NCBI GenBank assembly: GCA_030693565.1
Contig: JAUYAJ010000507.1
Span: 1-8,457, forward strand
Length of the DNA stretch: 8,457 bases
Direction: 5' to 3'
Origin: Rubrivivax sp.
GTDB taxonomy: Bacteria; Pseudomonadota; Gammaproteobacteria; Burkholderiales; Burkholderiaceae_C
Positions 1-6,603 of the stretch are shown here, one piece after another. The notes under the pieces were generated by a model, which did not search any database, had not been told where the DNA came from, and saw nothing but the letters and a program-made list of their open reading frames with translations. Numbering within the stretch: position 1 is the first letter of the stretch; the number at the start of each line of letters is the position of its first letter. A program made the position numbers and the translations under genes.

Positions 1-1
1 G

Positions 2-892
2 GTGCAGCAGGTCGAGACCGGGGACCTGTGGCGCATGTGCCAGGTGAAAGACGCGCCGATCCGCGACTGGGTCAAGCTCGCCGTGACGCGCGCGCGCAAC
101 TCGGGCATGCCGGCGCTCTTCTGGCTCGACCCGTACCGCCCGCACGAGGCCGAGGTGATCAAGAAGGTGCAGACCTACCTGAAGGGTCACGACACCAAGG
201 GGCTGGACATCCAGATCATGTCGCAGGTGCGCGCCATGCGCTACACGCTTGAGCGCGTGGTGCGCGGGCTGGACACGATTTCCGTGACCGGCAACATCCT
301 GCGCGACTACCTGACCGACCTGTTCCCGATCATGGAACTGGGCACGAGCGCGAAGATGCTCTCGATCGTGCCGCTGATGGCCGGCGGCGGCTTGTACGAA
401 ACCGGCGCCGGCGGATCGGCGCCCAAGCATGTCAAGCAACTGGTCGAGGAAAACCACCTGCGCTGGGACTCGCTGGGCGAATTCCTCGCGCTCGCAGCCT
501 CGCTCGAGGATCTGGGCATCAAGACCGGCAACGAGCAGGCCAAGATCCTGGCCAAGACGCTGGACGCTGCCACCGGCAAGCTGCTGGCCGAGAACAAGAA
601 CCCGTCGCCCAAGACCGGCCAGCTCGACAACCGCGGCAGCCAGTTCTACCTGGCGCTGTACTGGGCGCAGGCATTGGCCGCGCAGACCGATGACAAGGCG
701 CTGCAGCAACGCTTCGCGGCGCTGGCCAAGACGCTGGCCGACAACGAGAAGGCCATCATCGCCGACCTGGCTGCGGTGCAGGGCACGGCGGTCGACATCG
801 GCGGCTACTACCAGCCCGACAGCAAGAAGGTCGACGCCGTGATGCGGCCGAGCAAGACCTTCAACGCTGCGCTCGAGGCGATGGGCGGCTGA
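2..892 (+). CDS. icd: Monomeric NADP-dependent isocitrate dehydrogenase, C-terminal part (5' end outside window)
   Basis: Cytosolic TCA-cycle enzyme converting isocitrate plus NADP+ to 2-oxoglutarate, CO2 and NADPH. The visible 296 residues match the C-terminal part of the single-chain IDH family (about 740 aa), unrelated in length to the dimeric 420-aa type. Family blocks seen: WRMCQ.KDAPI (10-20), FWLD.YR.HE (40-49), TISVTGNILRDYLTDLFPI (92-110), the GTSAKMLSIVPLM block (114-126), ETGAGGSAPKHV (133-144) and LRWDSLGEFLALAASLE (153-169). From memory of the Azotobacter enzyme, R101-D102 correspond to substrate/metal residues R547-D548, and H143 and R154 to the NADP 2'-phosphate-binding pair H589/R600; the spacing agrees. 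The frame is open to the window edge, so the GTG at base 2 is an internal Val, not a start. It ends in TGA and is followed by a hairpin. No sign of decay. The symbol is sometimes given as icd2 or idh. Confidence 0.95.
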   Translation: MQQVETGDLWRMCQVKDAPIRDWVKLAVTRARNSGMPALFWLDPYRPHEAEVIKKVQTYLKGHDTKGLDIQIMSQVRAMRYTLERVVRGLDTISVTGNILRDYLTDLFPIMELGTSAKMLSIVPLMAGGGLYETGAGGSAPKHVKQLVEENHLRWDSLGEFLALAASLEDLGIKTGNEQAKILAKTLDAATGKLLAENKNPSPKTGQLDNRGSQFYLALYWAQALAAQTDDKALQQRFAALAKTLADNEKAIIADLAAVQGTAVDIGGYYQPDSKKVDAVMRPSKTFNAALEAMGG

Positions 893-913
893 CCGGAAGT
901 CCTGTGGCCAGGA

Positions 914-938
914 GGGCGCTGCTGAACAGGCGGCGCCC
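914..938 (+). terminator. Terminator-like hairpin after the isocitrate dehydrogenase gene
   Basis: Bases 914-923 pair with 929-938 around a 5-nt loop (gaaca): ten base pairs including two G-U pairs, with GGGCGC/GCGCCC at the base. It lies 21 bp after the dehydrogenase stop. No T-run follows, so intrinsic termination is uncertain; it may instead be a transcript-end stabilising stem. Confidence 0.45.
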
Positions 939-1002
939 ACTTGCCTGCAGGGCGGCGCCGACCACCGCCTTTGAAACCGGCCAGCTCCTGGGGCGCTGAT
1001 TC

Positions 1003-1875
1003 ATGCCCACCGCCTGGTTGACCCAGTCCCTCATCGTCGCGCTGGCGCTGGTGATGTTCGGCCTGGGCCTGACGCTGACGCTGCAAGACTTCCGCCGCTT
1101 GCGCGAGCACCCGCGCGCGGCCGCCATTGCGCTCGGGCTGCAGGTGGTGGTGTTGCCGCTGGCCTGCGTGGCGCTGATTGCCGCGCTCGGCGTGTCGCCG
1201 ATCTACGCCATCGGCCTGATGCTGCTGGCGGCCTCGCCCGGCGGTGTCACCGCCAACCTGTTCAGCCATTTGTTCGGTGGCCATGTGGCGATGAACCTGT
1301 CGCTGACGGCGGTCAACACCGTGCTCTCGATCGTCACGCTGCCGCTGATCGCCAACTGGGCGATCGACCATTACGCCGGCGGTGGCCAGGTCGTGCCGCT
1401 GCAGTTCGGCAAGGTCGCCGAGGTGGTTGCCATCGTCGGCATACCGGTCGCCATCGGCATGCTGATCCGGGCGCGCCGGGCGGCCTTTGCGGCGCGCACG
1501 GAGCGGCCGATGAAGATCTTCTCGGCGCTGGTGCTGGCGGCCATCACGGTGCTGGCGATTGCCAAGGAGTGGGCGGCGCTGACGGCGTCGTTCGCCGAGA
1601 TCGGCGGCGCCGTCGTCGCCTTCAACGTGATGAGCCTGGTTGCCGGCTACGCGCTGTCGCAGGCCGCAAGGCTGCCGCGGCCGATGTGCATCGCGATCAG
1701 CTTCGAGATCGGCATCCACAACTCGACGCTGGCGATCTTCATCGCGCTGTCGGTGCTGCAGCAGTTCGCGCTGGCGCTGCCGGCGGCGCTGTATTCGGTC
1801 AGCATGTACGTGACGGCGACGCTGTTCGGCATGCTGCTGGCGCGCATGGCGCCGGCCCGGGTGGCGCCGGTCTGA
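1003..1875 (+). CDS. Bile acid:sodium symporter (BASS/SBF) family transporter
   Basis: A 290-aa inner-membrane protein, almost entirely hydrophobic with about nine or ten predicted membrane segments (roughly 7-27, 38-62, 66-79, 94-117, 137-155, 171-188, 197-218, 226-252, 257-281). Two family signatures are present: ASPGGVTANLFSHLFGG (77-93) and SFEIGIHNSTLAI (233-245). By analogy with bacterial ASBT structures, E235 matches the sodium-site Glu, while the usual following Gln is His (H239), a substitution I believe is common in bacterial branches. Family members move bile acids, pantoate, pyruvate or other organic anions with Na+; the substrate here cannot be told from sequence. The ATG follows a weak GGGG-containing ribosome site and the 110-bp gap after the dehydrogenase contains a hairpin, so it is probably transcribed separately. 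Intact in length. Confidence 0.9.
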   Translation: MPTAWLTQSLIVALALVMFGLGLTLTLQDFRRLREHPRAAAIALGLQVVVLPLACVALIAALGVSPIYAIGLMLLAASPGGVTANLFSHLFGGHVAMNLSLTAVNTVLSIVTLPLIANWAIDHYAGGGQVVPLQFGKVAEVVAIVGIPVAIGMLIRARRAAFAARTERPMKIFSALVLAAITVLAIAKEWAALTASFAEIGGAVVAFNVMSLVAGYALSQAARLPRPMCIAISFEIGIHNSTLAIFIALSVLQQFALALPAALYSVSMYVTATLFGMLLARMAPARVAPV

Positions 1876-2260
1876 GCTGCTGGCTGGTGTGGTGCGCCGC
1901 TTTGTTCTGTACCCTCTTGGTCGACGCCGGCACGCAACCACTCACCGCGCGCAAGCCCATCGGCGGCGTTCCGCGCCGTACAACGCTCCGCCGGCGCCAA
2001 GCTGGCTAGATCTGGGCGTGTGCTGTCGGGCGTAGGGCCGAGCGGCAGCTCACGATCCTGTGCAGCCGTTCGCGGATTCAAGCTGGGCGGCAGCTGTGCG
2101 GCGGTTATCGCCACGTTCGAGGGCGTTGTCGGTGCCTCCGGTGAGCAAGGCGTCGCACTCCTCAAGTTGAACGCAGGAAGAGATGCGGATTGCAGGGATG
2201 CGAGCGCAGCGATAATCTGCCACAGTCGACGAGAAGACCACAAGTCAACTTCCTTCCGCA
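1876..2260. other. 385-bp intergenic stretch without a convincing gene
   Basis: No reading frame here has protein-like composition. A 109-codon + frame (2020-2349) and - strand frames crossing the stretch read as low-complexity shadows and run into flanking genes. I found no tRNA, no perfect inverted repeat and no integron-type attC core. It separates the chromosomal transporter from the unfamiliar two-gene cassette and may contain the cassette's left junction; its 3' end probably carries the cassette promoter. Confidence 0.5.
2190..2216 (+). promoter_or_regulatory. Possible promoter for the two-gene cassette
   Basis: A -10-like GATAAT (2211-2216) lies 45 bp before the first ATG of the cassette, with a poor -35 candidate TTGCAG (2190-2195) at a short 15-bp spacing. 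It is among the few A/T-rich hexamers in this GC-rich stretch. Tentative, by eye only. Confidence 0.25.
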
Positions 2261-3232
2261 ATGATGTCGCTGACGGCACTAGCACGATCCCTTCGCTCGC
2301 CTGCGCTCGATTGCTTCAGCTGGGCGCACGCTCACAACTACGAGTTTGAGACGCGACTGACGGATCGCCGTCGGCAAGCCTACGAGAGCCATTGCGCCGG
2401 CCAGAGCGTTTCCGACCAGACCAGTTGGTCCAGCGCCCATAAGGCCTTCGTGGAAGCACGGATCAAAGGGCGCAAGCCCTTCGTTCCAGATACCTTCGTC
2501 GACATCAACGCCGACGCCCAAACCGACGCCATCGCTGACAACTTGCTCATCTTGCGGGTTGAAGACCTGCGTCGACCGCTGGCCGACCAGAAGCTAGAAC
2601 TGACTGACTTGCGCGCTTGGCAGGACATCGCCCGCGGCCGCCTGCAGAAGAAGGATGTCAAACCGGCTCGGGCCCAGGCGCGGCTGGAGGAGTTCCTCGA
2701 CAACTGGAACAGCCGGCGCGACTTCCGTCCTGCCTTCGCTGCTTTTGAGCATGAACTGGGGTCGGCCGACAACCTGGCGACCGGTGATTGGCCCCACTTG
2801 TTGCGGAATCGTTTGGGGCTTGCCCACTACGACGGAGAACGGGTACCTGTGGCCCTGATGGGCATCAAGCCGGCGGAAGTGAGGTCCGTAGCTGCTCGGC
2901 ACGTGGCCGCCTCGTTCGCCCGCCCGACGGTGCTGGATGGCACGCTCAACGGATACTTCTTCCCCACTCCGGCGGATATTCGTTTCGGCGCCACCCTCGA
3001 CCTCGATCCTGGCGCCGCCTGGACCTTCACCAGTGAGATCCTGCACTTCCCCGTGGACTACCTGCCGAGGCACCTGATCGCATTGGGCGAAATTGGCGCG
3101 TCCGTGCCTTCGCGTTGCCTGCGCGCACTGCGCGACCGGCACTTGAAGGGACTGCAAGCCGAGCCTGGCGGCGCCGGCTTCGGCGAGCTCATCGGCTCTG
3201 CCGATTGCCTCAGGGGCCCACCGTGCCGCTGA
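2261..3232 (+). CDS. Unidentified 323-aa protein, first gene of a two-gene cassette
   Basis: I do not recognise the family. The protein is soluble, with no signal peptide or membrane segment. Residues 15-75 are rich in charged and aromatic residues; 95-165 look helical with many Glu/Arg/Lys; 176-205 hold WPHLLRNRLGLAHYDG followed by a short hydrophobic strand VPVALMGI; 221-275 hold RPTVLDGTLNGYFFPTP and a strand-rich stretch with FTSEILHFPVDYLPRHLIALG. Conserved-looking His, Asp and Arg residues in these blocks could be catalytic, but no known active-site motif is evident. The start is an ATG-ATG pair with no clear Shine-Dalgarno; the frame is closed 45 bp upstream by TAA, so no better start exists. 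The stop overlaps the next gene by 10 bp, so the two are very likely co-expressed partners. The coding strand is clear from protein-like composition. A role in defence or conflict is only an inference from context. Confidence 0.75.
   Translation: MMSLTALARSLRSPALDCFSWAHAHNYEFETRLTDRRRQAYESHCAGQSVSDQTSWSSAHKAFVEARIKGRKPFVPDTFVDINADAQTDAIADNLLILRVEDLRRPLADQKLELTDLRAWQDIARGRLQKKDVKPARAQARLEEFLDNWNSRRDFRPAFAAFEHELGSADNLATGDWPHLLRNRLGLAHYDGERVPVALMGIKPAEVRSVAARHVAASFARPTVLDGTLNGYFFPTPADIRFGATLDLDPGAAWTFTSEILHFPVDYLPRHLIALGEIGASVPSRCLRALRDRHLKGLQAEPGGAGFGELIGSADCLRGPPCR
3212..3225 (+). promoter_or_regulatory. Ribosome binding site and GTG start deciding the TPR gene start
   Basis: AGGGG at 3212-3216 lies 6 bp before GTG 3223, inside the last codons of the upstream gene. 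This supports GTG 3223 over an upstream in-frame ATG at 3115, whose first 36 codons read as Arg-rich out-of-frame sequence of the upstream gene. Confidence 0.7.
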
Positions 3233-5487
3233 ACCCCATTCCCGCCTGGCTCGCCGCGCTGGAGCGCGACCCCGATGTCGCAGTGGCGGATCTGTTTGCC
3301 GGTCGAGTCGATCGAGGCCAGTTCTCGCGTCTCGACGATGCGGAGTTCCTCGCCCGTGCCTTGGCGGAGCCCGGCGCCGATCCAGCATCGCGTGATCGCG
3401 TCGATCAGGGGTTGAGCCATTGGCTCGCGGCCTGCCAGGCCGCCGACGCCGCCTTGCGCCAACGCATTGGCGTCCAAGCCCACCTCTATCGCCTGAACGA
3501 GGCCTTGGCCGCCATCGTCCTGCTCGACCTTCCGCGCAGTGCCCACCAGCTGCGCGACATGCACTTCGCCTACCGGCGCTGGCTGAACCAGTACGACTTA
3601 GGTTACGGCGACGGTCCCTACGCCGGCTACTGGAGAGCGCTTGCCGCTACTCAGGTGGATCGGCGCTTCCAGAACCAGTGGCACGACTTCGTCGTCCGTG
3701 CTGAAGAGCGCTACCCGAGCTACGCCCTGCACATCGGCCTAACCGGTCTGCGTGGCCTCGACCTGCCTTCTGACCAACGCCTGCTGCGGCTGCTCAATGC
3801 CCTGCTGCGCCGGGCCTGGCGGATCGGTACGGAAACCGCAGCGGCCGAATTCGCCAAACGTCTGGGCGCCGTGGCGGCGGACATGCCGATGGCCAACGAC
3901 GGCTGGCGCGGCCGGGTGTTGCGGCTGCTGGAAAGCCTCGAAGTGGAAGAACGGGCGCACCAACTCTCGCTGACCCGCCTGCAGGCCTTTCGGCAAGTGC
4001 TCACCCAGGCGCTGAAGCCATGGATCGGCGACATCGGCTCGGGCCGGGCGACGCCGCGGTCGATCCACGCTCCCGACTTGCCCACGCTTGAGGAACGCTC
4101 ACGCATCGACCAGGAACTGCGCGCGAGCCACCCCATCGCCATCAAGCGTGCCCTGGACTTGTTCGAGCGACACCGCGCCTATGCCGAAGCCAGCGGCGAC
4201 GTCTATTTCTTCGTTCGGACGCTGTGCAACCTGGGGCACCGCGTATTGCAGCAACCCAGCGTGGACGGTCGCACGCTGGACGACTTGCGCATTCAGCTGT
4301 GGCACGCCTTGGTTTGGGAACCGATCAACCCTTACCCATGGAGCTTCTGGGCCGAACTCGAACAGGCAGAAGGCCGAGAAGATGTGGCCGAGGCGGTGCT
4401 GTGGGAGGCCGCACGGCGCTTTCCTGACAACGCACCCGGCCGGGTGGAATTGGCCTTGCTGCTGCAACGCCGCCACGCGGGCGAACGCACACCCGGGTTG
4501 CTCGCGGAAGCCGAACAACTGCTGCGCGAGGCCGTGGACGCCAACCCAGACCATGCACCCAGTCGGGGGGAACTGGCCCTGCTACTGCAACGTCGCCACG
4601 AGCGCGAACACACCCCCGAATTGCTCGCGGAAGCCGAACAACTGCTGCGCGCGGTGGTCGAGAAGGAACCGCGAGATCTTCACGCCCGCAGCGGACTCGC
4701 TCGGTTACTCGCACGTAATGGGCGGGCTCCAGAAGCACGCGAGCTCTTAGCCCAGGGGCTGGCCGGACGGGAAGACCCGGGGTGGCGACGGATGATTCGG
4801 AGCATCGGCGAGGGCAAGCACCTGCCCCTGCCAGCACTCAAGATGAAGTCATCCAAATCCACCCGTGCTCTCGCAGATCATCCCCCGGAGGAGGAACTGC
4901 AACACCTGCAAGCCAATGCGGCCGCTGCGCGCTTCGCCTATGCGCGCGAACGTGGCGAGGCGGGTGATTCGGCTGAACTCTCCAGCAAATCCGATCTGGC
5001 CCGCTTCTACCGCGGCTGGTTCGGCCTGGAACCGCCGGTTGTTGGCCAAGATGGCGTGCGCCCGCCCTACGGCTTGGCCGCCCTGCCCGCTCTCGCCGAC
5101 CCAGAGCGCTGGGGACGACTGGAGCGTGACTACCCAGCCAACGCCCGCGACACGCTGTTGCTCAAGCGCTATGCAGGCGTCGCACTTTCGGAAGAGGAGT
5201 TGGCCGGGTTGAAGGCTTGGCTGGAACTGGCCGACCCGGCTCGTGCGCCGGAGGAACAAGCTGACGAGCCCGACGAGAGCGACGAAGGGTCACCGCCCAC
5301 CAGTGGCAAGTCCGATTCCTACGACCAATTCCTGCGGCGTCGGCTGCGCGCCACTGGTTTCCTCGCCGCCAGCACAATCGGTGCGACGGCCACCGCTGAT
5401 CGTAGGGGTGACATTGATCGGCTGATGGAGAAGCACCTCGCCCGCGGCATCGACGCCGACATCGCGCCCATTGCACTGGCGGCCTGA
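3223..5487 (+). CDS. Large TPR-like repeat protein, second gene of the cassette
   Basis: A 754-aa soluble, largely helical protein beginning VPLNPIPAWLAALERDPD. The N-terminal half (about 1-330) is helical with aromatic blocks such as HFAYRRWLNQYDLGYGDG and YAGYWRALAATQVDRRFQNQW. Residues around 340-405 (DVYFFVRTLCNLGHRVL, then LVWEPINPYPWSFWAELEQAEGR) lead into TPR-like units at about 370-407, 408-448, 449-489 and 490-525, with the LA.LL / AEAEQLLR / A....P pattern. The two middle units are near-identical DNA duplicates. The C-terminal third has RFYRGWFGLEPP, an acidic linker (677-692) and a basic helical tail. No enzyme motif is visible. TPR domains usually bind partner proteins, so it may act as sensor, scaffold or regulator of the upstream protein, with which it overlaps by 10 bp. 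Two TTA leucine codons (3598, 4747) are unusual in so GC-rich a genome and hint at transfer. Family beyond TPR-like is unknown. Confidence 0.8.
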   Translation: MPLNPIPAWLAALERDPDVAVADLFAGRVDRGQFSRLDDAEFLARALAEPGADPASRDRVDQGLSHWLAACQAADAALRQRIGVQAHLYRLNEALAAIVLLDLPRSAHQLRDMHFAYRRWLNQYDLGYGDGPYAGYWRALAATQVDRRFQNQWHDFVVRAEERYPSYALHIGLTGLRGLDLPSDQRLLRLLNALLRRAWRIGTETAAAEFAKRLGAVAADMPMANDGWRGRVLRLLESLEVEERAHQLSLTRLQAFRQVLTQALKPWIGDIGSGRATPRSIHAPDLPTLEERSRIDQELRASHPIAIKRALDLFERHRAYAEASGDVYFFVRTLCNLGHRVLQQPSVDGRTLDDLRIQLWHALVWEPINPYPWSFWAELEQAEGREDVAEAVLWEAARRFPDNAPGRVELALLLQRRHAGERTPGLLAEAEQLLREAVDANPDHAPSRGELALLLQRRHEREHTPELLAEAEQLLRAVVEKEPRDLHARSGLARLLARNGRAPEARELLAQGLAGREDPGWRRMIRSIGEGKHLPLPALKMKSSKSTRALADHPPEEELQHLQANAAAARFAYARERGEAGDSAELSSKSDLARFYRGWFGLEPPVVGQDGVRPPYGLAALPALADPERWGRLERDYPANARDTLLLKRYAGVALSEEELAGLKAWLELADPARAPEEQADEPDESDEGSPPTSGKSDSYDQFLRRRLRATGFLAASTIGATATADRRGDIDRLMEKHLARGIDADIAPIALAA
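4444..4689 (+). repeat. Tandem 123-bp duplication encoding two TPR-like units
   Basis: Two consecutive 123-bp (41-codon) units, 4444-4566 and 4567-4689, share ELALLLQRRH and a perfect 31-bp identity (4498-4528 and 4621-4651) encoding LLAEAEQLLR. Identity falls off toward the unit ends. The period is longer than the canonical 34-residue TPR because of a loop insert (GERTP/REHTP region) between helices. Confidence 0.85.
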
Positions 5488-5655
5488 GGCGCTGCGACTG
5501 CGAACTGGCAACCGAACAGACCGAAGCGTCGCTCATGGCCGGCAGAGGGCGTACATCGCCTGGCCACGGCCGACTGCTTCAGTCCTGAGCTGCCACTCAA
5601 GTCAATGGAAGCGAGGACTGCTCCTGGCCGGCAGTCTGAGGTCGACGCGCAATGA
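5488..5655. other. Non-coding stretch with short repeated half-motifs
   Basis: No gene seen. TGGCCGGCAG occurs twice (5536-5545 and 5625-5634), and GACTGCTTC (5572-5580) resembles GACTGCTCC (5616-5624). Their spacing and the run into the following GCGGCCGCT suggest a dispersed non-coding repeat type rather than coding DNA. No T-tailed terminator was found after the TPR gene. Confidence 0.4.
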
Positions 5656-5805
5656 AGCGGCCGCTCCCCTGCGCCGATAGCTGCCAAGACTTCGAACCCA
5701 CCCCACTAGCCGCTCAGCGCCAGCAGCTGCGCCAGCACCGCCACCGCGATCACCTCGGGCTCTTTGCCGGCGATGCCGGGCAGGCCGATCGGGCAGGTCA
5801 GCCGC
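5656..5805. repeat. 150-bp direct repeat, left copy (3' end of an xdhC-like gene plus flank)
   Basis: Aligns without gaps to 6454-6603 at a constant 798-bp offset, with eight mismatches counted by hand (about 95% identity). Seven lie in the 50 bp 5656-5705; only one lies in 5706-5805, the part that encodes protein on the - strand. The two copies bracket the DUF4160/DUF2442 pair. Confidence 0.9.
5706..5804 (-). pseudogene. XdhC-family C-terminal remnant (left copy, last 32 codons)
   Basis: Read on the - strand this encodes RLTCPIGLPGIAGKEPEVIA followed by VAVLAQLLALSG and TAG. The CPIGL...G.K.P.EIA pattern is the C-terminal signature of XdhC, the accessory protein that delivers sulfurated molybdenum cofactor to xanthine dehydrogenase. 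Upstream of the Arg the - strand frame loses all resemblance to XdhC, so it is only a broken 3' end. It is the coding part of the left 150-bp repeat and presumably non-functional. Confidence 0.7.
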
Positions 5806-5971
5806 CCCGGCGATGTGGCCGCCCCATCCCGTAGCCACAGACGTCGGCACTCGTGATGCTGGTGTTGGGCCCGGCGATGGTGGCGCGGAGAAGGCGGCCC
5901 ACTTGAGGCTTTGACGCGTCGAGCGCCCGGGTACCTGCCCCGGTCAATCGACACTTGCCTAGAATCCCGCC
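5806..5971 (+). promoter_or_regulatory. Leader region of the DUF4160/DUF2442 pair with a leaderless-type promoter
   Basis: TAGAAT (5960-5965), a close match to the sigma-70 -10 TATAAT, ends six bases before the ATG at 5972. With a start site about 7 nt downstream, transcription would begin at the ATG itself, and there is no Shine-Dalgarno in the interval. The -35 is not obvious. The rest of the stretch (5806-5940) shows no gene; it is unique DNA separating the left repeat from the gene pair. Confidence 0.45.
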
Positions 5972-6214
5972 ATGCCAGTGGTTTTCCGTTACAAGGGCTT
6001 CCGCTTCTTCTTCTACTCTAACGAGGGCAACCCTCGCGAGCCGGTGCATGTGCACGTGCGCGCTGGCAGCAACGAAGCCAAGCTCTGGCTGAAGCCGCAG
6101 GTCCGCGCGGCCGAAAGCTACGGCTTCGACGCGGGCACGCTTCGAGAGTTGGTCGAAGTGGCGCAAGCCAACAGCGAGTTGATCGAAAGGGCGTGGCATG
6201 ACTACTTCGGCTAA
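5972..6214 (+). CDS. DUF4160 domain protein (putative toxin-antitoxin-type module, first gene)
   Basis: An 80-aa protein with the full DUF4160 layout: an N-terminal strand pair (VVFRYKGFRFFFYSNE, 3-18), the proline/histidine turn EPVHVHVR (23-30; the usual family form is PPHFHV), a second strand pair (EAKLWLKP, 35-42) and a C-terminal helix pair (GTLRELVEVAQANSELIERAWHDYF). The biochemical activity of the family is, to my knowledge, not established. It is recurrently found next to DUF2442, as here, and such pairs are often listed as candidate toxin-antitoxin modules; which partner would be toxic is unknown. It overlaps the next gene by 17 bp. The ATG has no ribosome site but a -10 hexamer directly in front of it, suggesting a leaderless message. 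Intact length. Confidence 0.85.
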   Translation: MPVVFRYKGFRFFFYSNEGNPREPVHVHVRAGSNEAKLWLKPQVRAAESYGFDAGTLRELVEVAQANSELIERAWHDYFG

Positions 6215-6449
6215 AGCAGTGAGCTTCGACGACGACAGCCTGTGGGTTCAGCTTGACGACGGCCGTGTCATTGCCGTTCCACTGGCCTGGTTTCCCCGCC
6301 TCTTGACTGCCACGGCCGAACAGCGCGCTCAATTCGAGCTCAGCGCCCGCGGCATTCACTGGGAAGCATTGGACGAAGACATCTCGGTCGATGGCTTGCT
6401 GGCGGGTCACGGTGATCTGACCCACAACCGCGTCGTCACACCGGTCTGA
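6198..6449 (+). CDS. DUF2442 domain protein (partner of the DUF4160 gene)
   Basis: An 83-aa protein with clear DUF2442 features: VSFDDDSLWVQLDDGRVIAVPLAW (8-31), then the hallmark WFPRLLTATAEQRAQFE (31-47), and IHWEALDEDISVDGLLAGH (54-72). Known members form a small alpha/beta fold, and some larger members carry an added helix-turn-helix DNA-binding domain, which is absent here. The start ATG lies inside the end of the DUF4160 gene with AAAGG (6186-6190) at proper spacing, so the pair is translationally coupled. The stop at 6449 lies only 4 bp before the right 150-bp repeat, which marks the edge of the module. Together with DUF4160 it is a plausible antitoxin-like or regulatory partner; this is inferred from arrangement, not shown. 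Confidence 0.85.
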   Translation: MTTSAKAVSFDDDSLWVQLDDGRVIAVPLAWFPRLLTATAEQRAQFELSARGIHWEALDEDISVDGLLAGHGDLTHNRVVTPV

Positions 6450-6453
6450 CATC

Positions 6454-6603
6454 AGCGGCCGCTGCCCTGCGCCGATAGTTGCCAAGGCTTTGAACGCAGC
6501 ACACTAGCCGCTCAGCGCCAGCAGCTGCGCCAGCACCGCCACCGCAATCACCTCGGGCTCTTTGCCGGCGATGCCGGGCAGGCCGATCGGGCAGGTCAGC
6601 CGC
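6454..6603. repeat. 150-bp direct repeat, right copy
   Basis: Partner of 5656-5805 at constant 798-bp offset with no indels. Similarity ends abruptly at 6603/5805. Beyond that point only this copy continues into more XdhC-like coding sequence, so this is probably the ancestral location and the left copy the duplicated end. Confidence 0.9.

Noticed and set aside
1885..1902. GTGTGGTG followed by CGCCGCT, resembling the MITE end
   Set aside because: Only the first eight bases match well and there is no inverse partner or CTAG nearby; chance similarity.
808..1941. 377-codon - strand open frame opposite the transporter gene
   Set aside because: Its translation is an Arg/His/Gln-rich low-complexity string typical of the antisense of GC-rich genes, and the + strand transporter is unmistakable.
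2020..2349. 109-codon + frame before the cassette
   Set aside because: Overlaps the start of the 323-aa gene in another frame, lacks a ribosome site and shows no domain-like pattern.
2594..3388. 264-codon - strand open frame across the junction of the two cassette genes
   Set aside because: Arg/Gly/Pro-rich shadow composition; the + strand frames have balanced protein-like composition and a sensible overlap with a ribosome site.
6018..6485. - strand frame opposite the DUF4160/DUF2442 pair, starting like another frame at 5687 (MATIGAGQRPL and MAAIGAGERPL)
   Set aside because: The shared starts arise only because both lie in the 150-bp direct repeat; downstream they are antisense to real genes and unrelated to each other.
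6500..6507. CACACTAG at the xdhC stop, matching the outer bases of the MITE right end
   Set aside because: It is produced by the TAG stop codon and flank of the XdhC remnant, and similarity does not extend inward.
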